A stretch of 64,000 nt of DNA from positions 14,663,773 to 14,727,772 of the forward strand of contig NC_060893.1 of assembly GCF_014805685.1 (NCBI RefSeq), given 5' to 3'. Both the position numbers and the translations under genes were made by a program. Numbering within the stretch: the stretch's first letter is position 1; every line of letters starts with the position of its first letter. Below, one piece after another: positions 12,060 through 23,625 of the stretch. Below the pieces are notes generated by a model. That model saw only the letters and a program-made list of their open reading frames with translations. It searched no databases and was not told where the DNA came from. The stretch comes from Silurus meridionalis. Lineage: Eukaryota > Chordata > Actinopteri > Siluriformes > Siluridae.

Positions 12060-12900
12060 GAGGCATATAAGGTGACAGCAAGCCCTTTCCTTGGCCAATA
12101 GGAGATCCTAACACACCTCTGATAGTGCTTGGGATCTGACCTCCTGACTCCCCTCTTTCAGATGTCAGGCAGGGGGAAGAGGAGGGGTTGGGGTCATGTG
12201 GGTTCCTTAGACGAAAAGCGAGAGGGCTTGGCTCAGGGCCTCAGCCAGATTCTGAGGATAATTAAAGCTAATGTGATACAGATTAATACCGACTCTCCTG
12301 CTTTTGGGGTGGCAGAATGGAGAGTGACGAAAGCATTCCTCATTCAGAACGGCGAGAATGAATTGTCCCTTTTTGCTCCCCAGTGCCATTCTTAAGTAAC
12401 ATTTAAGGCCATTGAGAACACATCAGAAGACTTCATTAAGATGGAGGCAAGTAGAGAAAGAGTGAAAAGAGAAAGCGTGCACATAGAGGAGAACTGAGAA
12501 AGAAAAGGGTTCTGTGTTCACATTGCTGTTGTGGTATGGTTTAGGTTATTTTGCGGTGGAAGCTTTGAAAAAAGGAGGTGTAGTGGTACGCTGAGCAGCC
12601 CATACCCGCGCACTCACATGCATCTCCCAATGGGAGGTTTTAGGCTTTAAAATGGTTTCCTGTGACGTCGATTGTATGTTTGATTTGCGCTTTGCGGGGC
12701 TAGTATTATTCTCTAGAGGGGAGAATCTAGCACGCTTTCATTTCCTCTCCCCCAACAGCCAGCATAAAGTTGGCACAGAGAAACTTGGGGATTGTAAAGT
12801 CAGATTTTTTTTCCTCTTTATGAAAATCACATTTTTTTGTGTTTTCTTTAGTTGTAACCGTTCCAATGCTTGCGCTGCAAATTGACGTATTGTTCCCTTA
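12060..12900. promoter_or_regulatory. Candidate cis-regulatory patch, homeodomain-like sites
   Basis: Unique, non-repetitive DNA of noticeably higher GC than its surroundings. Around 12255-12290 are clustered AT-core sites (GATAATTAAAGC, CTAATGTGAT, GATTAATACC) of homeodomain or bicoid type, embedded in GC-richer DNA. Compact clusters of this kind are common in vertebrate conserved non-coding elements. A second dense part at 12590-12770 contains several CpGs. No coding frame is convincing. Conservation could not be tested here. Confidence 0.3.
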
Positions 12901-13510
12901 TAATTAGACCCGTTCCTGTTTGAGTGTTTTTCAATATTTTGAGACTCTCCAGTGTTTGCTTTTGCACGGGACTTTCTGAACTAGAAAATTCTATCCCTTG
13001 TCTTTTTTGGAGGTGAGTTGTGAAAAAAAAAATTATATAAAAAAAAAAAAAAACGGTTTCAGAATTTTCAACCAGGGTGAAGTTCCCCAGTGCTAATTGC
13101 GGACAATGGATCCCGGATGGGAAATGGTTGTAGTGCAGTTGAGTCCAGGTTATGTTAGTTCAGCTGGCACTTAGTTGTGTGGGAAGCCATGCAATCCCAG
13201 TGGTAGTCAAACAGTACCCAGAGTACGCACTTTCTGTTGGGTTTGGAGTGAAAAGGCCACTATTCTGCAAAAGCAGCTCACTTTCCTTGAATTCGTGAAA
13301 ATCTTTTGTTCAGATCATAAATGACAAGAAGCGTAATGACGTGAACTGATCACTTGGTGCATGGTCACATTTGCTGGAAAGCAAATCTATAATAGGATTG
13401 ATGAACACACACATTCATACTTGGGGGTAATTTAGACTAAACTATCAAGCTACCAGCAAATTCTTGAGCGGTGGATGAAAACTTGAAAACCCAAGGGAAA
13501 CTGATGTGTA

Positions 13511-13601
13511 TATTACAATACACTTTCTTTTGGCATCTCCCGTTAGGGGTTGCCACAGCGGACCATCCGCATGTTTGATTTGGCACGTTTTTATTACAAT
13601 A
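13511..13601 (-). mobile_element. RTE-derived mini-element with 10 bp target duplication
   Basis: A ~71 bp insert (13521-13591) flanked by direct repeats TATTACAATA at 13511-13520 and 13592-13601. On the minus strand it begins with a piece of the RTE 5' leader (CGTGCCAAATCAAACATGC, compare 44715-44735). It then passes directly into the RTE 3' end (GGTCCGCTGTGGCAACCCC, compare 48440-48475). All coding sequence is absent, so this is an end-to-end deletion derivative or SINE-like passenger of the LINE family seen at 33.7-36.2 and 44.6-48.5 kb. Confidence 0.75.
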
Positions 13602-13914
13602 ATAATAATAAAAAAAAACACAAAGATTTAATTGTACATTTTTTGTGTCCATTATTCTCTGAAGTAGTTTGGGTCTGTCAAGTTTATTCTGCAGTAATTC
13701 ATGTTTCATTTGAGAAAGTTATATACACAGGTAAACTGTATAACCTTCAAAAGGATAAGAACAAATGAAAGATAAAAGACTTAGTGACTTTATAACTGAA
13801 CAAATAGTATCAAATGAATGAGCTGCTATAGTGATAGAAGAACAATATCCAGGGTTAAACATCCAGCTCATAGTAGTAACTACGTCACAGTATCATTACC
13901 TCATTTAGGAGACA

Positions 13915-13930
13915 AACACACACACACCCA

Positions 13931-13974
<44 letters not shown>

Positions 13975-13991
13975 CACACACACACACACAC
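13915..13991. repeat. (CA)n microsatellite
   Basis: About 77 bp of CA repeats with a few CCCA and CGCA interruptions. Confidence 0.95.
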
Positions 13992-14451
13992 TTGTAAGTG
14001 ATTTCTAGCAGAGGACACAACAATGTGTCCACAAAGATAAGAGAACATTCCTAATCTTTAAACTGGACTCGTTCGCATTTGCCTCCTCCACACAGTTATT
14101 GTGGAAGTACAGAGGATTGGTGGTGCAACCAGTAAAAGCGACCATAGTGGCCTTTTGTTTTGTGTTATTGTAATCGAATCCTAGGGCTCAGTAACAAAAT
14201 AGAGCAATAACAAGCGTAACTGTGCTTCTCTGAGGGAAAGATCAAGAGATGGAACTAAACATTTTTTGCCTCTAGGGGTGTCCTGAGTTTGCTGTTATGT
14301 ACAAACACTAACTTGGTTTACTGTAATTTAGCTTTTTTGGAGGACACACAAAGGGAGTAGATGCATTCTCCTGTCTGAACCCAAATCTCTTTTGTTTGCG
14401 AAAGAGACCACACAACAACATCATAGCAACCGGCTTATTTGTAATTAAATT

Positions 14452-14479
14452 CTTTTTTTTTTTTTTTTTTTTTTTTTTA
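14452..14479. repeat. Poly(T) tract
   Basis: Uninterrupted T run of about 28 bp. It could be the tail of a decayed minus-strand retroposon, but no body is recognisable next to it. Confidence 0.8.
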
Positions 14480-15330
14480 CATTGCATAACATTGTTTTTC
14501 CTAGAATGAATCCTCCAGAGTGGCTGGAGGTTGTGAGGTTGGGTCAGTCTATAAAAACAATATGTCGCTGATACAGAATCAGGGATTCAAAATTTTCTGG
14601 GACTTTCTATGCTTATTTATTTATTTATTTATTTATTTAGCTGTGGAAAGTTGTGAGCAATAAGACAGCAAATAATTGCATCAGCAAGCATCGTTGTAGT
14701 CCAGACAGGCTGTTTTTCTCTCCTGCGTGCTAAACTTATGTGGCATACGTGGACTCAGACAGCCAGATGATTCAGCTTTCCCCCTTGTAAGCAGATTGGA
14801 CAGTTCTCTTAAACTATTTCCCTTCTTACTTTTACAAGAGCATTAAGTACTTAATGAGGGTAAAAACAATGTTAAAAAAAAAAATAATACAACACTGTGC
14901 TTCCTGTACTAGTGTGTTCACACTATTAAAGGTGAAGTCATATTATGTATTGCTAACCAGGTTTTCTGTTCTTTATATGCAGCTCTACTGCAAATATTTA
15001 GCTGTTTATTGCTGTATTAAAGTGTCAGCAGCTTCTGTTTCATTTAAAAAGATTTACTACATGAGCAATATCTTGGGTGAATCTAAACTATTAAAGATCT
15101 TACTTATGGGAGAAGCATATTGGTTGAAAATGTAATTTCTGTTCATTTTTGATGTTTAATTTAAAAAATTTTTTATTTTATTTGGTACTAATTTGATTGT
15201 TTATTTTTATAATTCACTTGATTGCTTAATTTAGTAATGTCACAGTGTATACAAAGATCTGATAGACACATGATGTAATGCATTTTTAAAAAGGTCAGCA
15301 CCATTTAGTTACTGGGGTGAATACAATTTA
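14480..15330. other. AT-rich intergenic DNA with a short (TTTA)n array
   Basis: A small TTTA array lies at about 14614-14639. No gene recognised. The open frame near 14854-15135 is low-complexity and has no known domain. Confidence 0.3.
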
Positions 15331-15334
15331 TTCC

Positions 15335-15480
15335 TTTATTCACGTTCTGAGCCTGCCTTTTTCCTGGTAAGGGTTGTAGTGGATCCAGGGTTTATCCTGG
15401 TACAATACAAAACAGTGTATTGTGAGACAGGAGTACACTCAGAAACATGTGTTACACAGGAAGCAATAATTAAGAGGTCT
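15335..15480 (+). repeat. Fragment of a dispersed fish repeat (GTGGATCCAGGG type)
   Basis: Reads like the widespread teleost interspersed repeat whose core is GGTxGTxGTGGATCCxGxGxxTATCCTGG followed by a GGGAATACAC-like block. Related fragments in this window are at 42985-43060 and 56801-56890, with a possible further piece at 48565-48725. Recognition is from memory of the family. Its class is not clear to me. Confidence 0.5.
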
Positions 15481-17096
15481 AAATATTAAAATTGAATTCA
15501 TTGGCTAACCAGTTTGTGTGAAAGCTGATCAGATTATTCAATGCATTTACATACTACTAGTCAAAAGCACAAAAGGGAAATGTGCACCAACGTGAGCCAA
15601 ACTCTAGAGATCTGATCTGCCAAAGTTCAAATTCATTCATTAAATATATCCAATAGATTGTTCCTGACAGCTGTATCACTGCCAAGTTCTGCAGTCATGT
15701 AGCAACTCTGAGCCAAACCAAAATAAGCTGTAGATATTCAATGATTCTTTAGTGTTTTGCAACATCTGACCCTCAGAAAAATGAGGTCATCTTAGATACT
15801 TATTTGTAAATGTCTATATTCGTTTTGTCTTTTGCTCTATATGTCCTGTGCTGTTAGTAAGTAATGGATTACTACATAATACACAATACCATTTGTACCT
15901 CTTGAGTATATGTTATTATACTGAGAAATGGTTTGCAAAGTAAAGATTAGATCTAGTCTTGGACCAAACTCTCTGAGTTTCCACTGAAGATCTTGTTTAA
16001 TCCCAGAATAAACTTTATTTCTAATGAAACCTGGCATACAGTTCTATTTAAACCACTTTAATGATACAATACAGACTGTATGGCGTTTTAGTTTATGACA
16101 GCTGATTCATGTAGTGTTTTTGAGTGGGGGGTCTTTCTAAGAAAAGAGCTCAGTGTTTGGAGAGTTGCCATTGGGATACAAAGCAGAGCAGGCATACTGA
16201 TGACCCTACATGGAACCTTCAAATAATTGTGTCTCAAGTTTACAGCAAGGCAATGACTGGTGGGATCTACAGAGTCCTCACACTTGGAGATTACCCATGA
16301 GGCTCTGCATGTCCTCAATTTAACTGTAGTGGAGATGCGCACAGTTCACCATGTTTGGGAGTGTTCAATCTTTTGGAGGATGAGGTACCAGCACTTCCCA
16401 GTGTTGCTTGTGCAATTCAGAAACTTGACTCTTAAACCTGGATCTCATAATTTAATACATATAAGGCATAAGGCATGACTTAAGAAGAAGGGGAATTTCT
16501 ACAGTGTGATTGATGTTTGTTGTTTGTTAGTTTGTTGTATATACACTGGGGCAAATCTGGACACTTCTGTAATTGTTGACTTTTGTTTACATATAGGTAT
16601 GTACCGATGATATCATCATTTCAACCATTAATCAAACATACATTCATATGATAGAAATTATCCCCCAAAATTGTGCATAACAGCCTTATATCAAAATTTT
16701 TAGGAAAGTCATTTCGGAACAATTTGGGAAAAATAAAAATTGCCCAAAAACCCACCTATATGAGTACAGTGCCTTGCTCATATTTATTTTAATACTGTAA
16801 ACTTATTCCTTGACTGTTTACAAAAGCAAAGTTAGCATTGAACTATTCAATAGTATCTCTTTGACATTGTGGTTGGAGAGTGGAATTTTATTACGTTGTG
16901 ACCAGGTCAGCCAGGATGCTGCATACTGAAACACAGAAAGTTTATTTGAAAGCAGCCAGTCAGAGGGCTGAGCACACAGTCGACCACTGTTGCCCAGAGA
17001 CGTTGATCAGAGCCAGACAGCAGAACTTGGCCGCTTTAGGGAAAAAACACATCTTTTGCTGGTTACAACAGCAGGAGAAAGTGAAGAAAAAAAATG

Positions 17097-17099
<3 letters not shown>
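15481..17099. other. Intergenic DNA without recognised features
   Basis: Mixed composition. The block around 16090-16480 is richer and contains open frames on both strands, but none shows a known domain. Confidence 0.3.

Positions 17100-17132
<33 letters not shown>
17100..17132. repeat. (GT)n microsatellite
   Basis: About 16 GT units, uninterrupted. Confidence 0.95.
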
Positions 17133-17134
<2 letters not shown>

Positions 17135-19194
17135 TATAGGAGGGAGGGTTGGGGTGAGGTGGTGGTTAAGTAGCATTTCTGGGGAATACTATAGACTGTA
17201 AGTCCTGAAACTTGTTTAATATATGACCCCCCAAACGAAAGTGGAAAGCATTTGGAACATACACTTAAAAACTGCACACTTCTACCATTAATGTGCTGTA
17301 AATAATAATAATGTATTGCTAATGGAACTGTATTACTAAGGTGGCCAAGAATAGAAAAAAAATGACAGATTATGCACTTTCCGGAAAGAAATTGTAAAAT
17401 TTGCAAATTGAAACGCTAATTGTTGGAAAGGGTTATTATTATAGTAATTGTCCTGAAATACATTATTTTGTTTCTTTAATAACGATATTATAACAAAATT
17501 TCCCTACTAAATATAGAAGATTGCTTACGTTAAGAAAGATTTTCCAATTCACTTAAAACCAACAAATGTTATCCTTGTTATTTTATTTCATATTTATCAA
17601 AATAAATATATCATATAGGCTTGCTATTGAATATTGTACACAAGGGAAGTCTGGGTTGACATGGTATGGAAGGTGAATACTGTTCTTCCGAGTGGAGCAT
17701 TCAAATATTTTTCTTTCCCTTTTGTCTGACATATTTCTGTGTACAATATATTTTTAATTCTTCTATTTCTTTCCAGATATGTGGGCAACAGGAGCTCTTT
17801 TTTAATGAAACAAAAAGTGCACTGTACCGTTTTTCCCCTCCTTTTGAGCTGCTTATATATGTGTGTCACTCTGTGATCTCTCCTTCCATGAGCCCACTCT
17901 CCCCGTGTGGTTTCCCACAAAACTATTACTTGGCTACTGTTGCTGGATACCATATCTATGGACCTCAGGGGTTGGAAAACACGTCCGAAAGAGACAGATT
18001 GGGAGATGATGATGAGAGCAGCTTGTCAGGGAGAGATTGATTTGTTTTTCCCTCCTTTTTTTTAACGGCTATGTAGGCCTTTTTCCTCTCATCTGTGCTT
18101 TCTCCATATGCAGGCAGTTGTAAGATCTGCCGAATAGAACCACCTGGTTTCCCCCATGTTGGCCCCTGCTGCTGTACTCAGTGACCACTTCTTGTTCACC
18201 TCCTGCCAAGTATCCAAGGTAACAACACACAAAGATTACAGCAAGAGAGGTGATACTTCCATTTTTGTGACCCCTATTATTTGACTGCCCTGAGAAAAAA
18301 AAGTTGTTAAAAGTTCACCTCATGTTTGAGTAATAGAAAGAAATAGAGAAAGATAAAAGCCTACATGTTTCAAGAGAGAAAACACCCAGCTGTTCTTTAT
18401 TACTTTCCCTCTTAGTTCATTGAGACATAATTGCATTCTGACTTCATGTGAACCCTAGCCTGACCCCTGCTCCCCTGTCAGACACACAGGCATGCATAAG
18501 CCTTTCATAGTGAGAGGAGATCACACAGTGTGAGTATTGCCACTAAAATCAACAAACGCAAATCAGGAAACTGTGGAAAACTCTCTGGGCACCCCCCCCC
18601 ACACACACACATAGTTTTCCTCTCTAGTTAGGCAACCTGTCTGGTTCTCTCTGACTCCTCTTACTGGCAGCAGTTAATCAGCTGCAATTTTTGAGTTTAC
18701 TGTTTTCTTTCCTCTCCATTTAGTCCTCCCTTTCTCCTTCTCCATGCTTACACTTTTGGATATGATGTCATAGGTTTTCCAGTTAAAAGTTAGTAAAAGT
18801 GCTATTTTACTATTCACAGTTAACCAACTGGTCTTCCCCACATCAAACCACTGCAGACCTTTCTTATTAAAATGTCACGGAACAGCCATGTGTTCCATCA
18901 TCCTCGTTGACTGCCCTGCTGTTGATTTTCACCCGCTCTTATTCTCTCTGTCTGTTTGTCCTTATTGTGAAGGCTGTGCAGAGTCCAGCTTATTTAACAG
19001 TGAAGAGTGTACTGACGTCAACTGCATGGCCTGGTGTTTGGAATCAAAGTATTTCCCTGTGTCATGCCTCACTGATATGTCTAAACATATAATAAATATT
19101 AGGCTTTGACTCTTGGATATCTATGGCCAATAAAACCAAAAAAATGTGCAGTGTTTTTAGTTTTTTTTTTGTTTTCACATCTTAGACAGATCGC
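17133..19194. other. Intergenic DNA, locally richer in GC
   Basis: The block at about 17850-18240 and the block at about 18420-18730 are less AT-rich and unique. A 124-codon open frame near 17666-18040 starts in low-complexity sequence and resembles no family I know. A short C8/CA tract lies at about 18592-18611. No gene called. Confidence 0.3.
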
Positions 19195-19562
19195 ATCTGT
19201 AGATAAAGGCCCTCGTTCAAAGCTTCCCTAAACCACACTAAACTAGGCAAAAGGGCCAACAAATGCCAAGCATCTCTCGGGGAACTCCTTCAAGACTGTT
19301 GGAAGACCATTTCAGGTGACTACCTCTTGAAGCTCATCAAGAGAATGCCAAGAGTGTGCAAAGCAGTAATCAAAGCAAAAGGTGGCTACTTTGAAGAACC
19401 TAGAATGACATTTTTCAGTTGTTTCACACTTTTTTGTTATGTATATAATTCCACATATAATTCCACATGTGTTAATTCATAGTTTTGATGCCTTCAGTGT
19501 GAATCTACAATTTTCATAGTCATGAAAATAAAGAAAACTCTTTGCTTTTTGGTCTGTACTGT
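19195..19562 (+). mobile_element. Tc1-like transposon, 3' fragment (family B)
   Basis: Encodes the C-terminal part of a Tc1-type transposase in decayed form. The readable run ends SGDYLLKLIKRMPRVCKAV then IKAKGGYFEE at about 19310-19400. It is followed by the family's 3' tail, including TTCCACATGTGTTAATTCAT, and a terminus near GGTCTGTACTGTAT at 19550. The upstream part carrying the DD34E catalytic domain is missing. Confidence 0.75.
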
Positions 19563-19907
19563 ATATATATAGTAATCTTTTATGCTACAAAAGTGCTAAT
19601 TTCATTATCACCAACTTTTAAAACAGCTCTGCATTTAATTTTTATATGCAAATTAATTTAGACTGAAATTCTATTTATTGTACAGGATCTGAATCCCATC
19701 ATTCACTTTTCTCTTTTCCTCACCATAAGTGTGCCCACCCATGCTCTTCCTTTTTCCCCTTAATTGACTAATTGTTTATTAAAGATGAGCATAATTTAGT
19801 GGTTATTTTTAAAGATACAATGTTAAAGTTCTTAAATGGCCTCTATCACACTATTGACTGCATTATATGACTAAAGAATTTGACTACATATAAACTACAT
19901 ATAAACT

Positions 19908-20180
<273 letters not shown>

Positions 20181-20281
20181 AATCATTCCTTATATTGTAC
20201 TGTTCTTTTTGAATTGCATTGTGATCTGTGGATTGTGTGGATACACTTGTCCAAGTTCTCTATTGCATAACTAAAAAGGAA

Positions 20282-20285
<4 letters not shown>

Positions 20286-20325
<40 letters not shown>
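20286..20325. repeat. (GT)n microsatellite
   Basis: About 20 GT units. It is the complement of the CA block that precedes the nearby TA tract. Confidence 0.95.
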
Positions 20326-20326
<1 letters not shown>

Positions 20327-20459
20327 CTCAGTGTGCACTGTATAAAAAGAGTCATCAATGGGGTGACATAAATTGCTATGCGAATATCGTGTGTTCAACT
20401 ATCATTAAACATCTCTCATCTCCCTCAGGAAAAGCACCAACTCAAACTACATTACCATC

Positions 20460-20660
20460 CTTTTCTCTTTAATGGATTTCTTCATCACCGCTATATTTTA
20501 TGCCGTGGAAATGTCATAGTAGGCGAGCAGGCCAATAAGTATTAGGTGCCTGTTGGGATTCCCACTGTTCAGGGCGGTTTGTAAGTACTGTACCACATTC
20601 TCAGAGATTAGAGTCAGCTGGCTGTGCCTTGACGGGGCCAAGTTAGGAGCTACACTTAAA
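20460..20660. promoter_or_regulatory. Candidate conserved non-coding patch
   Basis: Unique, balanced-composition sequence between microsatellites. It contains GGCCAATAAG (CCAAT-type) near 20531 and GC-rich GTGCCTTGACGGGGCCAAG near 20623. There is no coding frame. The call rests on composition contrast only. Confidence 0.2.
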
Positions 20661-23514
20661 CTGCTATGAATGACTCATTATGTAAGATCTTATGTGACTG
20701 CAAAAAATGATCTAAATGGTGCTGTTGCTACACAACAATAGTGCTTCTGTCAAAACATCAACAAATGTGTAAATGTACTGTTCCTTAGAATGTGAAGCTG
20801 TTTAAATATTCCATATAAGCATTTTACAGTCACGCCTAACAATTTAAATATTGTGCATACTGGAAAAATGTAGCAAAGCCAGACAAAACCATGGCAAATT
20901 AAATGAATAATGAAGCTGTATGCTTCTTGAGCTCAGTTTAACTGATTCATAGCATAGGAAGTCTATTTGTATTTTTGTAAATGTTCATAGTTAGTTTTGT
21001 GACTCAATGGGTGATGTTTAGGTGTGTTATTCTTTTACATGTCCAATGGAGTTTTACTTCAAACTCAGGCTTTACTCAGTGTTCTTCACCGAGGCTCAAG
21101 TGACTAAATATTTTGTGGTGAAAAAACTAATTAAGTTGTTTCCACTCTGATAAAAAAAAGCCTTTATGTATTTAATCATTGATATCATTAATCTTATTAC
21201 TCAGCATTAATCATTAATCATTTCATTTAAAAAATCTGATCAAATGAAATGAATTACACATGTGATATTGGGTTTACCTTGGTCAGATTCACTGCACTTG
21301 AGGCTATCATGTTTGTTTAAAAGTTGATGCTTTGCCAAGCTCTTCCCGGACATGATACTCATAGTGGTTGTGTTCCCCCTTACTGTTTTTATGTGAACTT
21401 CTCAATGGCCGAGGTCCACTTACTGCCTTTCCTGTTCATTCCGAAGATCCCACTGAGGTCACATCCCAATAATTTACAACCTGCTTTGGTTAATGAGAAA
21501 ATAATGCATTATATTATTTTGATTTAATGTGCACTGCATTTCAATGCAGAAATAATTCTAATGAATAATTCAAATTAAACAAGATTTCAAAATAAAAATA
21601 TTTAGGTGCAGCTTCATTTAAAATGCAGTATGCACATTATGTGGACTCTCCATTATACTGTTTCTATTCATTGTGAATGGAGAAACATATTGAAGTGTTT
21701 CTGTCTACTCCACTGATTGTCTGCCAAAACTCTGTAATGCTTATAAGACTCCCACTTACAGCTGCTGTAAGTGCAACAGGAAAATAAGAACCATCAAACC
21801 ATCAAATATCCTGTTTCTATTCTTCTCAAAGCAACAGCAATTCTCCCTGTAAAGAAGGCAGGTAAAGAAATAAAAGTTGGTAAACAAAGTAAGATGAAAG
21901 TGTAAACATTTAAGAACTAAAAGCTATCCCATCTTCACAGTTCCTGAGTTACATTTTATGTTTTACAATAATGTGTATGTGTTTATAGAGTGTCTGAGAA
22001 AATGCCCTGCATGGAGTTTTATATTAGCTACCTTGCTGTGTGTTTAAAAGCCACATATACTGACAAATTAAAAAAAGATTCGAAACAATAGTGAGTGACG
22101 CAAAATGGTTCAATAACAGTGATAATAAACAAGCAGGGTTTAAATCAGTTTCTCAGGGAATGATAAGAAGAAAGCTTCAGTGATCTATATTTCTATGAAA
22201 GATTCCTGAAGAGATTCACCCCTCAAAGCATGGTGCCGTTTAGAAAGACACATTGTGCTCCATTCCACAACATTTGCCAAGTTGTCCTGAGGCGAAAAAA
22301 AAGCTTTAGAAGAAAACACATGTACAAAACATCAATAACGGCTAAAAAAAACAAAACTGGTGCATGTCTGCAGCTGTCTTCAAGCTGCAGCAAGTACCAC
22401 AGTGACTCTGTGTTTTTCTGGTCCTAAACTAGATATTGAAATATGGAAATTCCGGATGTCCTTAATGCTTGCGCTATGCAGCCTGTTTTTCTTTCTGCCT
22501 TGTTTTCGAGAAAACCTATTAAAGAGACGGGATAACTTGTCACATCATGTGTCTTGTGCTTTTCATGGAGGTCCAGCTTACTTCAATTAAAAGACATAAG
22601 CGGCTGGTTTTGATCAAGATCCTTGGCAAACCTAAGGTGATTCTTTTCCTAACAAAAAACAAATGAGACTTTGCACTCTAAACATTGTTTAAGAATAATA
22701 GCATGTCTTCAGGGAGAGTTCACTTTACTTCCTAATGAGCGTCCTTCCTTTTGGCCTATATAGCAAACATGTCAGCTACATGGGTAAAATGTACACGGAG
22801 TGTGTAAAAAAAGCAGCTGTTCAGTGTTAATGAGATAAAAGCGGTTAGTCCTTTTGTCAGAAGGCGAGCAGGGGCCAGTGAGGTTTTGTGTTTTTAGAGG
22901 TTTTCCCCTGTAGAAAGGACACATGCATAATTTGATAACCCACAAAATAGAACTATGGCTGACATTTTTATGCACCAGTCATATGGGAGTAGTAGATTAT
23001 ATTTTGTAACCAAACGACTCTGGGTTCAAATTCCACATCCACCATCCACTGACTACACATGCAAAACAGTTCTTCACCCAAACAAAATGGCATGCAAGAG
23101 GAAATGCTTTAAATGCCTTTTATATAAATGCTTAACATCAGAGAGGAAAGGAGGTTGGGGTGCCATACACATTCATCAGATGTCTGGCTGCTTTCACTGA
23201 CTCATAATTCTCTCTGAGAAAGTGCTGCAATCTTTTCTTATACAATAATTGCCAGAAGCCAAAGAACAAAATGCGGAAATTGCATCGACTTTAGATTGCC
23301 TCAGATCTTTTTATCAAAGATTAAATGTATTCTTATTTACTGTTACTGATGATGACTCGTCATTTACTTTGCCTTTAAACAAAGCCTAAACCTGAATGTT
23401 CTGTGATCATATTGAAGACTACAGTTCTGTTTTCTGAATTATTTATTATTGACAGCTTGTTTTTCCTAATTTAATTCCATAGGACAAACTTGTTTATTGC
23501 TTCAGCACATCAGT
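20661..23514. other. Intergenic DNA, mostly AT-rich
   Basis: No gene recognised. An 11 bp perfect inverted repeat (TCATTTCATTT at 21218-21228, partner 21242-21252, 13 nt loop) sits beside several ATTAATC motifs (21187-21220). The 22140-22600 part is richer in unique sequence. The 22750-23200 part has chance open frames. Confidence 0.3.
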
Positions 23515-23625
23515 GACTTGGTGGTCTAAAGGGCTACAACAGCATAAGGACACATTGGGTTCCACTCTTGACAGGTAAGAGGTTACATTTGGCACAGACT
23601 TGTCAAAACCAGATAGATTCTTCTG
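23515..23625 (+). mobile_element. Tc1-like transposon, internal fragment (family C)
   Basis: Matches the middle of a fish Tc1-like transposase gene: a readable GYNSIRTHWVPLLT segment (normally a GYNSRRPHRVPLLS-type block) followed by a remnant of the LRLQWAQAH-type block. Only about 110 bp survive, without ends. The same family is present in rearranged form at 38560-38965. Confidence 0.6.

Noticed and set aside
17666..18040. 124-codon open frame with a hydrophobic start
   Set aside because: No homology recognised, and the beginning is low-complexity. The composition fits chance in a richer non-coding block.
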